In this document: positions 34,767 through 43,573 of the stretch, one piece after another
How positions within the stretch are numbered: the first letter of the stretch is position 1
Layout: each line of letters begins with the position of its first letter
Source: Microbacterium sp. SLBN-154
Lineage (GTDB): Bacteria > Actinomycetota > Actinomycetes > Actinomycetales > Microbacteriaceae
Assembly: GCF_006715565.1 (NCBI RefSeq)
Contig: NZ_VFNL01000001.1
Location: 2,046,001-2,110,000, forward strand
Length of the DNA stretch: 64,000 nt
Reading direction: 5' to 3'
Position numbers and translations under genes: made by a program
The notes under the pieces: model-generated
What the model was told of the DNA's origin: nothing
Database searches by the model: none
The model's input: only the letters and a program-made list of their open reading frames with translations

Positions 34767-36131
34767 GTGAGTGATACGGCGGGTCTCGTGCGCAGCCACA
34801 CGCCCCTCGCCGTGCGGATGCGCCCCACATCCCTCAGCGAGGTCGCGGGGCAGGGGCACCTGCTGCGCAAGGGCTCGCCCCTGGTCACCCTCGCCGATCC
34901 CGAGGCGACGGGGACGACGGCGACGTCGGTGATCCTCTGGGGCCCGCCCGGCACCGGCAAGACGACGCTCGCGCAGGCGATCGCCCGCTCGTCGGGCCGG
35001 CGCTTCGTCGAACTCTCCGCAGTGACAGCCGGTGTCAAAGATGTCCGGGAGGTGATGCAGGACTCCCTCACCCAGCGAGACCTCTACGGTCAGTCGACGA
35101 TCCTCTTCCTCGACGAGATCCACCGGTTCACCAAGGCGCAGCAGGACGCGCTCCTCCCCGGTGTCGAGAACGGCTGGGTGGTGCTGATCGCCGCGACCAC
35201 CGAGAACCCGTCCTTCTCGATCATCTCGCCGCTGCTGTCACGGTCTCTGCTGCTGACGCTGCGTCCCCTCACCGACGCCGATCTGGGCATGCTGATCGAC
35301 CGCGCCGTGGGTGATCCGCGGGGGCTCGCCGGAAGGCTCGCCCTCGACACCGAGGCGCGGAACGCTCTGGTCAGACTCGCCTCCGGCGATGGCCGGCGCG
35401 CCCTGACCGCTCTTGAGGCGGCGGCGTCGCTGGCGGAGAGGGATGCGACAACGGTCGGCGACGCAGACGAGGACGCCGCGGAATCGGATGCCACGGCTCC
35501 GACGATCACCGTCGACCACGTCTCGCAGGCCGTCGACCGCGCGCTGCTGCGCTACGACCGTCAGGGGGACGAGCACTACGACGTCATCAGCGCGTTCATC
35601 AAGTCGATCCGCGGCTCGGACGTCGACGCGGCGATCCATTATCTGGCTCGCATGATCGAGGCGGGCGAGGACCCGCGCTTCATCGCCCGGCGGCTCATCA
35701 TCTCGGCATCCGAGGACATCGGTCTCGCCGACCCCCAGGCCCTCGTCATCGCGGTCGCCGCCGCCGATGCCGTGCAGTTCATCGGCATGCCCGAGGGGCG
35801 TATCCCGCTTGCCGAGGCGACGGCCTACCTCGCCACGACGGCGAAGTCGAACGCGGCCTACCTGGCCGTGGACGCCGCCATCGCCGACGTCCGTGCAGGT
35901 GGGTTCGGCCGCGTGCCCGTGCATCTGCGTGACGCCCACTATCCGGGGGCCAAGCGTCTCGGCCACGGCAAGGGGTACGTCTACCCCCACGACAGCGAGG
36001 TGGGAGTGGTGGCTCAGCAGTACCTCCCCGACGAGCTCCGCGGGAAGCGGTACTTCCGGCCGACGAACCACGGCCAGGAGCGGGACGTCCAGGCGCGGCT
36101 GGAGAAGATCAGAAAGCTGCTGGGAGAGTGA
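34767..36131 (+). CDS. rarA: Replication-associated recombination protein RarA (MgsA-type AAA ATPase)
   Basis: A 454-residue clamp-loader-like AAA+ protein: Walker A 'LWGPPGTGKTTLAQAIA', Walker B 'ILFLDEIHRFTKAQQDALLP', sensor 'LIAATTENPSFSIISPLLSRS'. The C-terminal MgsA domain has 'DVISAFIKSIRGSDVDAAIHYLARM' and ends 'LRGKRYFRPTNHGQE'. It acts at stalled replication forks. GTG start set by a leaderless promoter; the stop overlaps the next gene's GTG. Confidence 0.95.
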   Translation: MSDTAGLVRSHTPLAVRMRPTSLSEVAGQGHLLRKGSPLVTLADPEATGTTATSVILWGPPGTGKTTLAQAIARSSGRRFVELSAVTAGVKDVREVMQDSLTQRDLYGQSTILFLDEIHRFTKAQQDALLPGVENGWVVLIAATTENPSFSIISPLLSRSLLLTLRPLTDADLGMLIDRAVGDPRGLAGRLALDTEARNALVRLASGDGRRALTALEAAASLAERDATTVGDADEDAAESDATAPTITVDHVSQAVDRALLRYDRQGDEHYDVISAFIKSIRGSDVDAAIHYLARMIEAGEDPRFIARRLIISASEDIGLADPQALVIAVAAADAVQFIGMPEGRIPLAEATAYLATTAKSNAAYLAVDAAIADVRAGGFGRVPVHLRDAHYPGAKRLGHGKGYVYPHDSEVGVVAQQYLPDELRGKRYFRPTNHGQERDVQARLEKIRKLLGE

Positions 36132-36667
36132 CGGCGAGTGAGGCGCTCGAGGCTCGTCTCGAGCTGTTCTGGTCCCAGGCCGACGAGGATTCCGCGGCGG
36201 AGCTGTCGGCGATGTTGGAACAGCTTCTCTCCGACGTAGCCGCGCCACCCGAGCGCGCCTTGTTCGAGCGCGCCTCGCTCCACGATTTCCTCGGCGACGA
36301 GGACGCCGCCGTCCCGCTGTACCGCGCAGCGCTGGACGCCGGGCTCGCACCTCCGCACCGGACGCAGGCGATCATCCAGCTGGGCAGCTCTCTGCGCAAC
36401 ATCGGGGAGGTGTCGGCGGCGATGACGCTGCTGCAGACCGTCGAGGCCGGAGACCCGCTGTTCCCGGCCGCGCAGGCGTTTCTCGCGCTGGCCCTCCACG
36501 ACGACGACAAGCCCACGCCGGCCCTGCGCACCGCCCTCGCGGCGCTGGCGCCCACCCTGCCCGCGTACCAGCGGGCGGTGTCGTTCTACGCCGATGACCT
36601 CGCTTCCCGGCAAGGGGTGCAGGCGCTCGACCGACGCGCAGCCGAGCCCGAGATCCTCGAGCGGTAG
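36128..36667 (+). CDS. Tetratricopeptide-repeat protein
   Basis: A 179-residue all-helical protein starting at GTG 36128 (GTGA overlap with rarA). Two to three TPR-like units are visible between about residues 30 and 150 ('ERALFERASLHDFLGDEDAA', 'TQAIIQLGSSLRNIGEVSAA'). It resembles the short TPR proteins that follow rarA in related actinobacteria. Function unknown; probably a protein-protein interaction module. Confidence 0.78.
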   Translation: MTASEALEARLELFWSQADEDSAAELSAMLEQLLSDVAAPPERALFERASLHDFLGDEDAAVPLYRAALDAGLAPPHRTQAIIQLGSSLRNIGEVSAAMTLLQTVEAGDPLFPAAQAFLALALHDDDKPTPALRTALAALAPTLPAYQRAVSFYADDLASRQGVQALDRRAAEPEILER

Positions 36668-36799
36668 TGGGCGCGCCATCGTCATGAGGCGCCGATGCGC
36701 ACCTCCGCCGTTGAAACCGATCGCGGCTCCGTCGGGTTCGACGGAGAAGGTGGGTCTCGGCCGCGGGAAGCGCCGGGAGGGTGCTGAGGGGCGATCTGG

Positions 36800-36805
36800 T
36801 AGACT
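36800..36805 (+). promoter_or_regulatory. -10 element of the rpsD promoter
   Basis: TAGACT, with transcription expected near 36812, giving a leader of about 142 bases before rpsD. Confidence 0.5.
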
Positions 36806-36835
36806 TGACCGGCTCGAAACACCGTTTTCGGGCAT

Positions 36836-36899
36836 CCCCTCTCTTCTTCACCGACCTTCCGGCATGCCCCGGCGTGCAGTCCGGAAGGGCGAAGAGGGG
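36836..36899 (+). promoter_or_regulatory. Long stem-loop in the rpsD leader
   Basis: Nested complementary blocks: CCCCTCTCTTC with GAAGAGGGG (one bulge), CCTTCCGG (36855-36862) with CCGGAAGG (36881-36888), and GCATGCC with GGCGTGC across the apex. The structure sits between promoter and start codon, as expected for a ribosomal-protein autoregulatory leader; S4 binding is a hypothesis. Confidence 0.55.
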
Positions 36900-36953
36900 C
36901 GATACGTCCGCGAGCCGTGAAAGACACGGCAGCGTCATCGAAAGGAACACTTC

Positions 36954-37583
36954 GTGGCTACGAAGTCCCAGGACCGCCGCAAGGTCCGCCTGTCCCGCGC
37001 CCTCGGCGTCGCCCTCACTCCGAAGGCCGCGCGCTACCTCGAGAAGCGTCCCTACGCTCCGGGCGAGCACGGTCGCACCAAGCGCAAGGCCGACAGCGAC
37101 TACGCCGTCCGCCTCCGCGAGAAGCAGCGTCTGCGCGAGCAGTACGGCATCCGCGAGAAGCAGATGCGCAACACGTTCAACGAGGCTCGTCGTACGCAGG
37201 GCCTGACGGGTGAGAACCTCGTCGAGCTGCTCGAGATGCGCCTCGACGCCCTGGTGCTGCGCTCGGGCTTCGCCCGCACCACCGCGCAGGCCCGTCAGAT
37301 GGTCGTGCACCGCCACATCCTCGTCGACGGCCAGACCGTCGACCGCCCGTCGTTCCGCGTGAAGCCGGGCCAGACCATCCACGTCAAGGCCAAGAGCGAG
37401 GGCACCGAGCCCTTCCAGGTCGCTGCCGCCGGCGGACACGCCGACGTGCTGCCCCCCGTTCCGGGCTACCTGCAGGTCGAGCTCGACAAGCTGCAGGCGC
37501 AGCTCGTGCGTCGCCCCAAGCGCGCCGAGGTCCCCGTCGTCTGCGACGTCCAGCTCGTCGTCGAGTACTACGCCGCGCGCTGA
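36954..37583 (+). CDS. rpsD: 30S ribosomal protein S4
   Basis: A 209-residue protein starting at GTG 36954 with AAAGGA upstream. It has the S4 N-terminal domain (RRKVRLSRALGVALTPKAAR... and 'RPYAPGEHGRTKRKADSDYA') and the S4 RNA-binding domain ('RLDALVLRSGFARTTAQAR', 'HILVDGQTVDRPSFRVKPG'). The N-terminal zinc-ligand cysteines of some S4 proteins are absent, the C-minus form. It nucleates 30S assembly. It has its own promoter, structured leader and terminator, so it is monocistronic, away from the usual alpha operon. Confidence 0.98.
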   Translation: MATKSQDRRKVRLSRALGVALTPKAARYLEKRPYAPGEHGRTKRKADSDYAVRLREKQRLREQYGIREKQMRNTFNEARRTQGLTGENLVELLEMRLDALVLRSGFARTTAQARQMVVHRHILVDGQTVDRPSFRVKPGQTIHVKAKSEGTEPFQVAAAGGHADVLPPVPGYLQVELDKLQAQLVRRPKRAEVPVVCDVQLVVEYYAAR

Positions 37584-37606
37584 CGCTCGTCGGCTGCGTG
37601 CCTCTC

Positions 37607-37637
37607 GGAAGGCGTCGGGGTCACCCCGGCGCCTTCC
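37607..37637 (+). terminator. Intrinsic-type terminator after rpsD
   Basis: GGAAGGCG-T-CGGGG, loop TCA, CCCCG-G-CGCCTTCC: 13 base pairs with one T/G mismatch, followed by GTCGTTTCC. The strongest terminator-like hairpin in the window. Confidence 0.8.
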
Positions 37638-37649
37638 GTCGTTTCCGCC

Positions 37650-37655
37650 TACGAT
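37650..37655 (+). promoter_or_regulatory. -10 element for the small membrane protein gene
   Basis: TACGAT, about 39 bases upstream of the ATG at 37694, just after the rpsD terminator. Confidence 0.4.
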
Positions 37656-37693
37656 GAGAAAGTGGCCGCGCCCGCGGCGGAGGAAGTGGTGTG

Positions 37694-37975
37694 ATGAGAA
37701 GTCTCCTGTGGTTCTTGATCGGGATCATCGGCGGGTTCGTCGCCGCCCATGTGGTGAACAAGAACCCCCGTGGAGCCGAACTCCTCGCCGAGGTCGACGC
37801 GCGCATCTCGGAGTTCACCGACCGCATGGGCGACGCCTACCGCGACCAGCAGGGACGCTTCGCCGACACCCTGGACGACCTCGGTGACGCTGCCGAGGAC
37901 GCCGTCGAGGCGGCTGCAGACGCCGCCGGTGAGGCACTGGCCAAAGCCAAGGCGGCCGCAGCGTCCTCCGACTGA
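37694..37975 (+). CDS. Small single-pass membrane protein
   Basis: Start at ATG 37694, eight bases after GAGGAAG; an adjacent GTG at 37691 is an alternative. The 93-residue product has an N-terminal membrane segment (LLWFLIGIIGGFVAAHVV), then a short helix (GAELLAEVDARISEFTDRMGDAY) and an Ala/Asp/Glu-rich amphipathic tail. It resembles the small DUF948-like membrane proteins that often sit between rpsD and alaS in actinobacteria. Function unknown. Confidence 0.72.
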   Translation: MRSLLWFLIGIIGGFVAAHVVNKNPRGAELLAEVDARISEFTDRMGDAYRDQQGRFADTLDDLGDAAEDAVEAAADAAGEALAKAKAAAASSD

Positions 37976-37993
37976 CCCGTCGCCCGATCCGCC

Positions 37994-38016
37994 ATCCGCC
38001 CGCTCCGCGGGCGGAT
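37994..38016 (+). terminator. Hairpin before alaS
   Basis: ATCCGCCCGC, loop TCC, GCGGGCGGAT: a perfect ten-base-pair stem 18 bases after the upstream stop codon. No T-run, so termination is likely but not certain. Confidence 0.55.
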
Positions 38017-38042
38017 CACCCACGTCTTCCTGAGGACTTCGC

Positions 38043-40703
38043 ATGAGAACCGCTGAGATCGCCCAGCGCTACCTCGACTATTTCGAGCGCAACGGCCACA
38101 CCATCGTCCCGTCGGCGTCGCTCGTCAGCGACGACCCGTCACTGCTGTTCACCGTCGCCGGCATGGTGCCCTTCATCCCCTACCTCACCGGAGTGGTGCC
38201 CGCGCCCTATACCCGTGCGGCGGACGTGCAGAAATGCATCCGAACCAACGACATCGAAGAGGTCGGCAAGACCCCGCGGCACGGCACGTTCTTCCAGATG
38301 CTCGGCAACTGGTCCTTCGGCGACTACTTCAAGGAGGGCGCGATCCGCTACGCGTGGGATCTGCTGCTCTCCTCCGAAGCGGACGGTGGTCTCGGGTTCG
38401 ACGAGAAGGACCTGTGGGTCACGGTCTACGAGGACGACGACGAGGCCGAGTCGCTCTGGCGCACCGTGGCCGGCATCTCACCTGACCGCATCCAGCGCCT
38501 CGGCCGCGACTCCAACTACTGGAGCACCGGACAGCCCGGCCCCGCCGGGCCCTGCTCGGAGATCTTCTTCGACCGCGGTCGGGCGTACGGCATCGACGGC
38601 GGTCCCGCGACCGACGATGACCGGTACGTGGAGATCTGGAACCTCGTGTTCATGCAGTACGCGATCACGAACGTCCGCTCCAAGGTCGACTTCGACATCA
38701 TGGGCGAGCTCCCGCAGAAGAACATCGACACCGGCATGGGTCTCGAGCGCGTCGCGTTCCTCAAGCAGGGCGTGGAGAACATGTACGAGACCGACCAGGT
38801 GCGGCCGGTGCTCGATCGCGCGGTGGAGCTGTCGGGCCGTCGCTACGGTGCTGTGCACGACGACGACGTGCGCTTCCGCGTCGTGGCCGACCACGTGCGG
38901 TCCTCGCTCATGCTCCTCGCCGACGGTGTGACCCCGTCCAACGAGGGCCGTGGATACATCCTCCGGCGACTCATGCGGCGGGCGATCCGCGCCATGCGCC
39001 TGCTGGGTGTCGATGCTCCGACCTTCCCCGAGCTGTTCTCGGTGTCGCGCGACGCGATGAAGGCCGCGTACCCGAACCTCGACGCCGAGTACTCGCGGCT
39101 GTCCGCCTACGCCGTCGCGGAGGAGGAGACGTTCCTTCGCACGCTCGCGTCGGGATCGACGATCCTCGACCTCGCGGTCACGACCACCAAGGAAGCGGGG
39201 GGGACGAGCATCGCGGCCGCCGACGCCTTCCTGCTGCACGACACTTACGGGTTCCCGATCGATCTCACGCTCGAGATCGCCGAAGAGGCCGGGCTGAGCG
39301 TCGACCGTGCCGCGTTCGACACCCTCATGCAGGAGCAGCGCTCCCGCGCGAAGGCAGACGCCAAGGCGCGGAAGCGCGCCATCGCCGATCACAGCGTCTA
39401 TCGGGAGTTCCGTGCCCGCGGGGAGACCGCGTTCACCGGGTACACCGACCTCGAGACCGAATCCACGGTTCTGGGCGTCCTCGTCGACGGTGTGTCGGTC
39501 GACCGTGCCCGCCAGGGCGAGATCGCCGAGGTGATCCTCGCCGAGACGGCCCTCTACGCCGAGTCGGGTGGCCAGGTCGCCGACAAGGGTGTGATTGTCG
39601 GGCCCGGGTACGAACTCGACGTGCTCGACGTGCAGCGTCCGGTTCCGGGCCTCATCAGCCACACCGTCGAGGTGCGCACCGGCGAAGTCGGGGTGGGCCA
39701 GCCCGCCACCTCGGTCGTCGATGCGGCGAACCGTCGGGCGGCGATGCAGGCGCATTCGGCCACGCACCTCGTCCACGCGGCTCTGCGCGACACCCTGGGA
39801 AGGTCGGCGACGCAGGCCGGGTCGCTCAACCGCGCCGGGTATCTCCGTTTCGACTTCACCTGGGGCCAGGCGCTGTCGGGCGAGACGAAGTCGGAGATCG
39901 AGGAGATCGCCAACAACGCGGTGCGGGACAACCTCGAGGTCACCACCCGCGTCCTCTCCCTCGATGAGGCCAAGGAACTCGGCGCGCTGGCGCTGTTCGG
40001 TGAGAAGTACGGCGACACCGTGCGGATGGTCGACATCGGCGGCCCCTGGTCGCGCGAGCTGTGCGGCGGTACCCACGTCGATCGCAGCGCCGAGGTCGGG
40101 ATCATCAACCTCGTGGGGGAGTCGTCGGTGGGTGCCTCCAACCGACGCGTCGAGGCCCTCGTCGGCGCCGACGCGTTCCGCGAGCTGGCGGCCGAGCGCG
40201 CCATCGTGTCGCAGCTGACCTCCACCCTGAAGACGCCCCGCGACCAGCTGCCCGCTCGCATCGCCGATCTCGCAGCGAGCCTGAAGGCTGCCGAGAAGAA
40301 GATCGCGCAGCTGGAATCGAAGGCGCTCGGCGAGCGCCTCCCGAACCTGGTCGCCGCCGCTTCGCGCCAGGGGGCGTACGCGGTCGTCGCCGAGGACCTC
40401 GGCACGGCCTCCAGTGCCGATGACGTGCGGGCTCTGGCTCTTCAGGTGCGCGAGCGGCTCGGTGCCGATCCCGCCGTGGTGGCCCTCGGCGCCGTCGTGG
40501 GGGAGCGTCCGGTCGTCATCGTGGCGACGAACGACGCCGCCCGCAGCGCAGGGGCCCGTGCGGGTGTCCTCGCGAAGACCGCCGCGGGTGTCCTCGGCGG
40601 CGGCGGCGGCGGTCGTGACGACCTCGCCCAGGGCGGGGGGACGGATGCCGCGGCGCTGGCCGCCGCGATGGACGCCGTGACCCGGGCGCTCGCCGAGGGA
40701 TGA
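38043..40703 (+). CDS. alaS: Alanyl-tRNA synthetase
   Basis: An 886-residue enzyme of normal length, ATG with TGAGGA upstream. It shows the class II core ('FFQMLGNWSFGDYFKEGAI', 'GPAGPCSEIFFDRG', 'NLVFMQYA'), the editing domain zinc site ('MQAHSATHLVHAALRDTLG' and 'ELCGGTHVDRSAEVGI'), and a C-Ala region with a late Gly-rich stretch (LGGGGGGRDDLAQGGG). It heads a conserved run through ruvX and mltG into the shikimate genes, all with overlapping ends. Confidence 0.98.
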   Translation: MRTAEIAQRYLDYFERNGHTIVPSASLVSDDPSLLFTVAGMVPFIPYLTGVVPAPYTRAADVQKCIRTNDIEEVGKTPRHGTFFQMLGNWSFGDYFKEGAIRYAWDLLLSSEADGGLGFDEKDLWVTVYEDDDEAESLWRTVAGISPDRIQRLGRDSNYWSTGQPGPAGPCSEIFFDRGRAYGIDGGPATDDDRYVEIWNLVFMQYAITNVRSKVDFDIMGELPQKNIDTGMGLERVAFLKQGVENMYETDQVRPVLDRAVELSGRRYGAVHDDDVRFRVVADHVRSSLMLLADGVTPSNEGRGYILRRLMRRAIRAMRLLGVDAPTFPELFSVSRDAMKAAYPNLDAEYSRLSAYAVAEEETFLRTLASGSTILDLAVTTTKEAGGTSIAAADAFLLHDTYGFPIDLTLEIAEEAGLSVDRAAFDTLMQEQRSRAKADAKARKRAIADHSVYREFRARGETAFTGYTDLETESTVLGVLVDGVSVDRARQGEIAEVILAETALYAESGGQVADKGVIVGPGYELDVLDVQRPVPGLISHTVEVRTGEVGVGQPATSVVDAANRRAAMQAHSATHLVHAALRDTLGRSATQAGSLNRAGYLRFDFTWGQALSGETKSEIEEIANNAVRDNLEVTTRVLSLDEAKELGALALFGEKYGDTVRMVDIGGPWSRELCGGTHVDRSAEVGIINLVGESSVGASNRRVEALVGADAFRELAAERAIVSQLTSTLKTPRDQLPARIADLAASLKAAEKKIAQLESKALGERLPNLVAAASRQGAYAVVAEDLGTASSADDVRALALQVRERLGADPAVVALGAVVGERPVVIVATNDAARSAGARAGVLAKTAAGVLGGGGGGRDDLAQGGGTDAAALAAAMDAVTRALAEG

Positions 40704-41167
40704 CCGGTTTCCGGCGGGGCGCCCGGCTCGGGATCGATGTCGGGAAGGCACGAGTGGGTGTCGCGCGCTCCGATCCGGACGGGCTGCTCGCAACTCCGGT
40801 GGAGACCGTCGCCCGTGACGAGCGGGCGGTCTCCCGGGTGCGGGAGCTCGCCGACGAGTACTCCGCGGTGGAGCTCATCGTCGGTCTTCCCTTGAATCTC
40901 CGCGGCGAATCGACCCCCTCCACCGAGGATGCCCGGGCCTTCGCGGAGGAGCTGGCGAAGGCCTCGGCGGTGACCGTCCGCCTCGTGGACGAGCGTCTGA
41001 CGACCGTCTCCGCGCATGCGGTTCTGCGCGATTCGGGCAGATCGCAGCGTTCTTCTCGTAGCATTGTGGACCAGGCCGCGGCCGTCGTTCTGCTTCAGCA
41101 CGCCCTCGATGTGGAGAAGCGGCAGGGACGACCGCCCGGAACCCCCGTCCCCCAGGAGCCCGCCTGA
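40700..41167 (+). CDS. ruvX: Putative pre-16S rRNA nuclease (RuvX/YqgF)
   Basis: A 155-residue RNase H-fold protein starting in a four-base overlap with alaS. Motifs: 'RLGIDVGKARVGVARSDP', 'ELIVGLPLNLRGES', 'VRLVDERLTTVSAH' and the terminal acidic 'SIVDQAAAVVLLQHALD'. It is expected to process the 5' end of 16S rRNA. Confidence 0.95.
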   Translation: MTGFRRGARLGIDVGKARVGVARSDPDGLLATPVETVARDERAVSRVRELADEYSAVELIVGLPLNLRGESTPSTEDARAFAEELAKASAVTVRLVDERLTTVSAHAVLRDSGRSQRSSRSIVDQAAAVVLLQHALDVEKRQGRPPGTPVPQEPA

Positions 41168-42717
41168 TGCCCGATCACCCGTCGTCCGAGGATCCGTTCG
41201 CGGATCTCTTCGGGAAGCTGCCCGACCCCCGTACGCGAGACTCCCGCCGGACGGAGGGCGCCCCCGAGACTTCCGGATCGGCGGACGCGACCGCCGGTGG
41301 TCATACGCCTGCACCGCCGGCGAGCGAGGACGCCCCCCGGCCGTCGGCCCCACCGCCCTCCCGCCGAGCCGCTCGCGAGGCCGCCACGCGGTCCGCCGAT
41401 ACGACGTCCGCGCCGGTGCCCGCACCTCGCAGCGATCCGGATCCGATTCCCGCGCCACGTGCCGCGCAGACGCCGGCGTCCGTCGGCGTCGCCTCCGACG
41501 GGCCGTCGAGCGGAGCGCGGGGTGCCACCCGCACCGCGACCCGGCCGGCCGGCACCGCGACCCTCGAGGACCTGTTCACGGGCGAGGCCACCACCGAGGC
41601 CCTCGGATCTCCGCCGCCGAAGCCGGATCGGCGCCGGCGTCGCATCGGTGCCGCGATCGCCATCGGGCTGGTGCTCGCGGTCATCGGCGGCATCGTCGGC
41701 GGCGGTCTGTACGTCTGGAGCACCTACGAGTCCCAGATCCGCGAAGTGATGGGCTGGGAGGAGCCGGCCGACTTCGAGGACGGCCTCGCGAACGGCGAAG
41801 CACTCGTCACGATCGTCTCGGGTGACACCGGCCAATCGATCTCGCAGACCCTCTTCGAAGCCGGTGTCACCAAGACCTCCGGCGCCTTCTACGACTACCT
41901 GATCGACAACGGTCGGAGCCCGACGTTCATGCCCGGCGTGTATCGCCTGCAGCTGCAGATGACCTCCGAGGCGGCGCTCGCAGCGATCGAGAACCCCGAG
42001 AACAAACTGGAGAACTCCGCGCTCATCCCCGAGGGTCAGACGGCGGAGGCGACACTGGAGGTCGTCTCCGAAAGCCTCGGCATGCCGCTGGAGGAGCTGC
42101 AGGCCGCCGCCGCCGACCCCGCCGCGTACGGTGTCCCGGCGGACAGCCTCGAGGGGTGGCTCTTCCCCGCGATGTACACCTTCGATCCCGGCGTCACGGC
42201 GACCGATGTCATCCAGACGATGGTGAACCGCACCGTGCAGTCGCTGGATGCCGCGGGGGTCCCCGCCGACGACCGGCAGCGGATCCTCATCATCGCCTCG
42301 ATCATCCAGAGGGAAGCCCGCTACGAGGCCGACATGCAGAAGGTCTCGCGGGTCATCCAGAACCGACTGGATCCCGGGAACCAGGAGACCTTCGGAAAGC
42401 TGCAGATGGACTCCACCGCCCAGTACGGGGTCGGCGATAGCCGCGAGGGCGTCGTGAGTTCGAGCGAGGAAGCCCTGACCGACCCGAACCCGTGGAACAC
42501 CTACGTGCAGGTCGGGCTGCCCATCGGTCCGATCGCCAACCCCGGCGACGTCGCCATCAACGCGGCGATGAACCCCGCCGACGGCCCGTGGCTGTACTTC
42601 GTGACCGTCAACCTCAACACGGGCGAGACGATCTTCACCGAGACCTACAACGAGCACCTCCGGTATGTCGAGCAGTGGCGGGAGTGGTGCAGCCAGAATC
42701 CCGACGCGGGATGCTGA
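41167..42717 (+). CDS. mltG: Endolytic murein transglycosylase MltG
   Basis: A 516-residue protein with an unusually long disordered cytoplasmic N-terminus (about 155 residues rich in Pro, Ala, Ser and Asp), a membrane segment at about residues 160-183 (IGAAIAIGLVLAVIGGIVGGG), a LysM-like region, and the YceG catalytic domain. The catalytic Glu is in 'IASIIQREARYEADMQKVSRV', with 'LQMDSTAQYGVGD' and 'PIGPIANPGDVAINAAM'. It cuts nascent glycan strands during peptidoglycan synthesis. The aroE ATG lies inside its last codons. Confidence 0.95.
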   Translation: MPDHPSSEDPFADLFGKLPDPRTRDSRRTEGAPETSGSADATAGGHTPAPPASEDAPRPSAPPPSRRAAREAATRSADTTSAPVPAPRSDPDPIPAPRAAQTPASVGVASDGPSSGARGATRTATRPAGTATLEDLFTGEATTEALGSPPPKPDRRRRRIGAAIAIGLVLAVIGGIVGGGLYVWSTYESQIREVMGWEEPADFEDGLANGEALVTIVSGDTGQSISQTLFEAGVTKTSGAFYDYLIDNGRSPTFMPGVYRLQLQMTSEAALAAIENPENKLENSALIPEGQTAEATLEVVSESLGMPLEELQAAAADPAAYGVPADSLEGWLFPAMYTFDPGVTATDVIQTMVNRTVQSLDAAGVPADDRQRILIIASIIQREARYEADMQKVSRVIQNRLDPGNQETFGKLQMDSTAQYGVGDSREGVVSSSEEALTDPNPWNTYVQVGLPIGPIANPGDVAINAAMNPADGPWLYFVTVNLNTGETIFTETYNEHLRYVEQWREWCSQNPDAGC

Positions 42718-43568
42718 GGGCCAACGCCACGCGCCTGGCGGTGTGGGGCGATCCGATCGCGCACAGTCGATCCCCGCAGCTGCACTCCGCCGCCTACGCC
42801 GAGCTCGGCCTGCCGTGGACCTACGAGCGTCGACGGGTCTCGGAGGCGCAGTTCGACGCCGCACTGGCAGACCCGACGGAGACCTGGCGCGGCCTGTCGT
42901 TGACGATGCCGCTGAAGCACGTCGCCGCGAGGGCCGCGACCGCCCTCGACCGCGCGGCACAGCTCAGCGGTGCGGCGAACACCCTCATCCCCGATGACGA
43001 GGGGATCCGCGGCTTCAACACCGACGTGGCCGGGCTCGTCGCGGCCATCCGCGAAGAGGGGATCGAGCGGACCGAGCGCGGGACGGTCCTGGGTGCGGGA
43101 GCGACCGCGACCTCGGCGCTCCTCGCGCTGGAAGCACTGGGGGCGAGAGAGATCGAGATCCGCGCGCGCCGCCCGGACGCCGCGGGCCATCTGGTCGCCC
43201 TCGCCGCGAGCCTCGACCTGCACGTGACGGTAGTGTCCCTCGACGCGCCCCGCACCGGTTCGGGCGCCCGACCCGACACCGCGCTCACCATCGCCACCCT
43301 TCCCGGAGACGCCGAGCTGCCGGCATCCGTCCTCGACGCAGTGGTCGAACCCGGGGGGCTGCTCGTCGATGTCGTCTACGGCACGTGGCCGACTCCGCTC
43401 GCCGCGGCGTGGGAGGGCGCGGGCGGCCGAGCCGTCTCCGGGTTGCCGATGCTTCTGCATCAGGCGGTGCGGCAGGTGCGGATCTTCACCACCGGCGATG
43501 TCGACGAGCCGCTCCCGTCAGAGTCCGTCATCGTCGCGTCGATGCGCCGAGCCCTCATGGAAGACTAG
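42711..43568 (+). CDS. aroE: Shikimate dehydrogenase-family protein
   Basis: Start at ATG 42711, overlapping mltG by 7 bases; earlier in-frame codons lie inside mltG. The 285-residue protein shows the shikimate-binding '[20 protein letters not shown]', the catalytic Lys in '[11 protein letters not shown]', 'SGAANTLI', and '[13 protein letters not shown]'. The NADP site is the degenerate '[18 protein letters not shown]' and the end has '[17 protein letters not shown]'. It reduces 3-dehydroshikimate. First of the aro genes in this operon. Confidence 0.95.
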   Translation: MLRANATRLAVWGDPIAHSRSPQLHSAAYAELGLPWTYERRRVSEAQFDAALADPTETWRGLSLTMPLKHVAARAATALDRAAQLSGAANTLIPDDEGIRGFNTDVAGLVAAIREEGIERTERGTVLGAGATATSALLALEALGAREIEIRARRPDAAGHLVALAASLDLHVTVVSLDAPRTGSGARPDTALTIATLPGDAELPASVLDAVVEPGGLLVDVVYGTWPTPLAAAWEGAGGRAVSGLPMLLHQAVRQVRIFTTGDVDEPLPSESVIVASMRRALMED

Positions 43569-43573
43569 GACCC

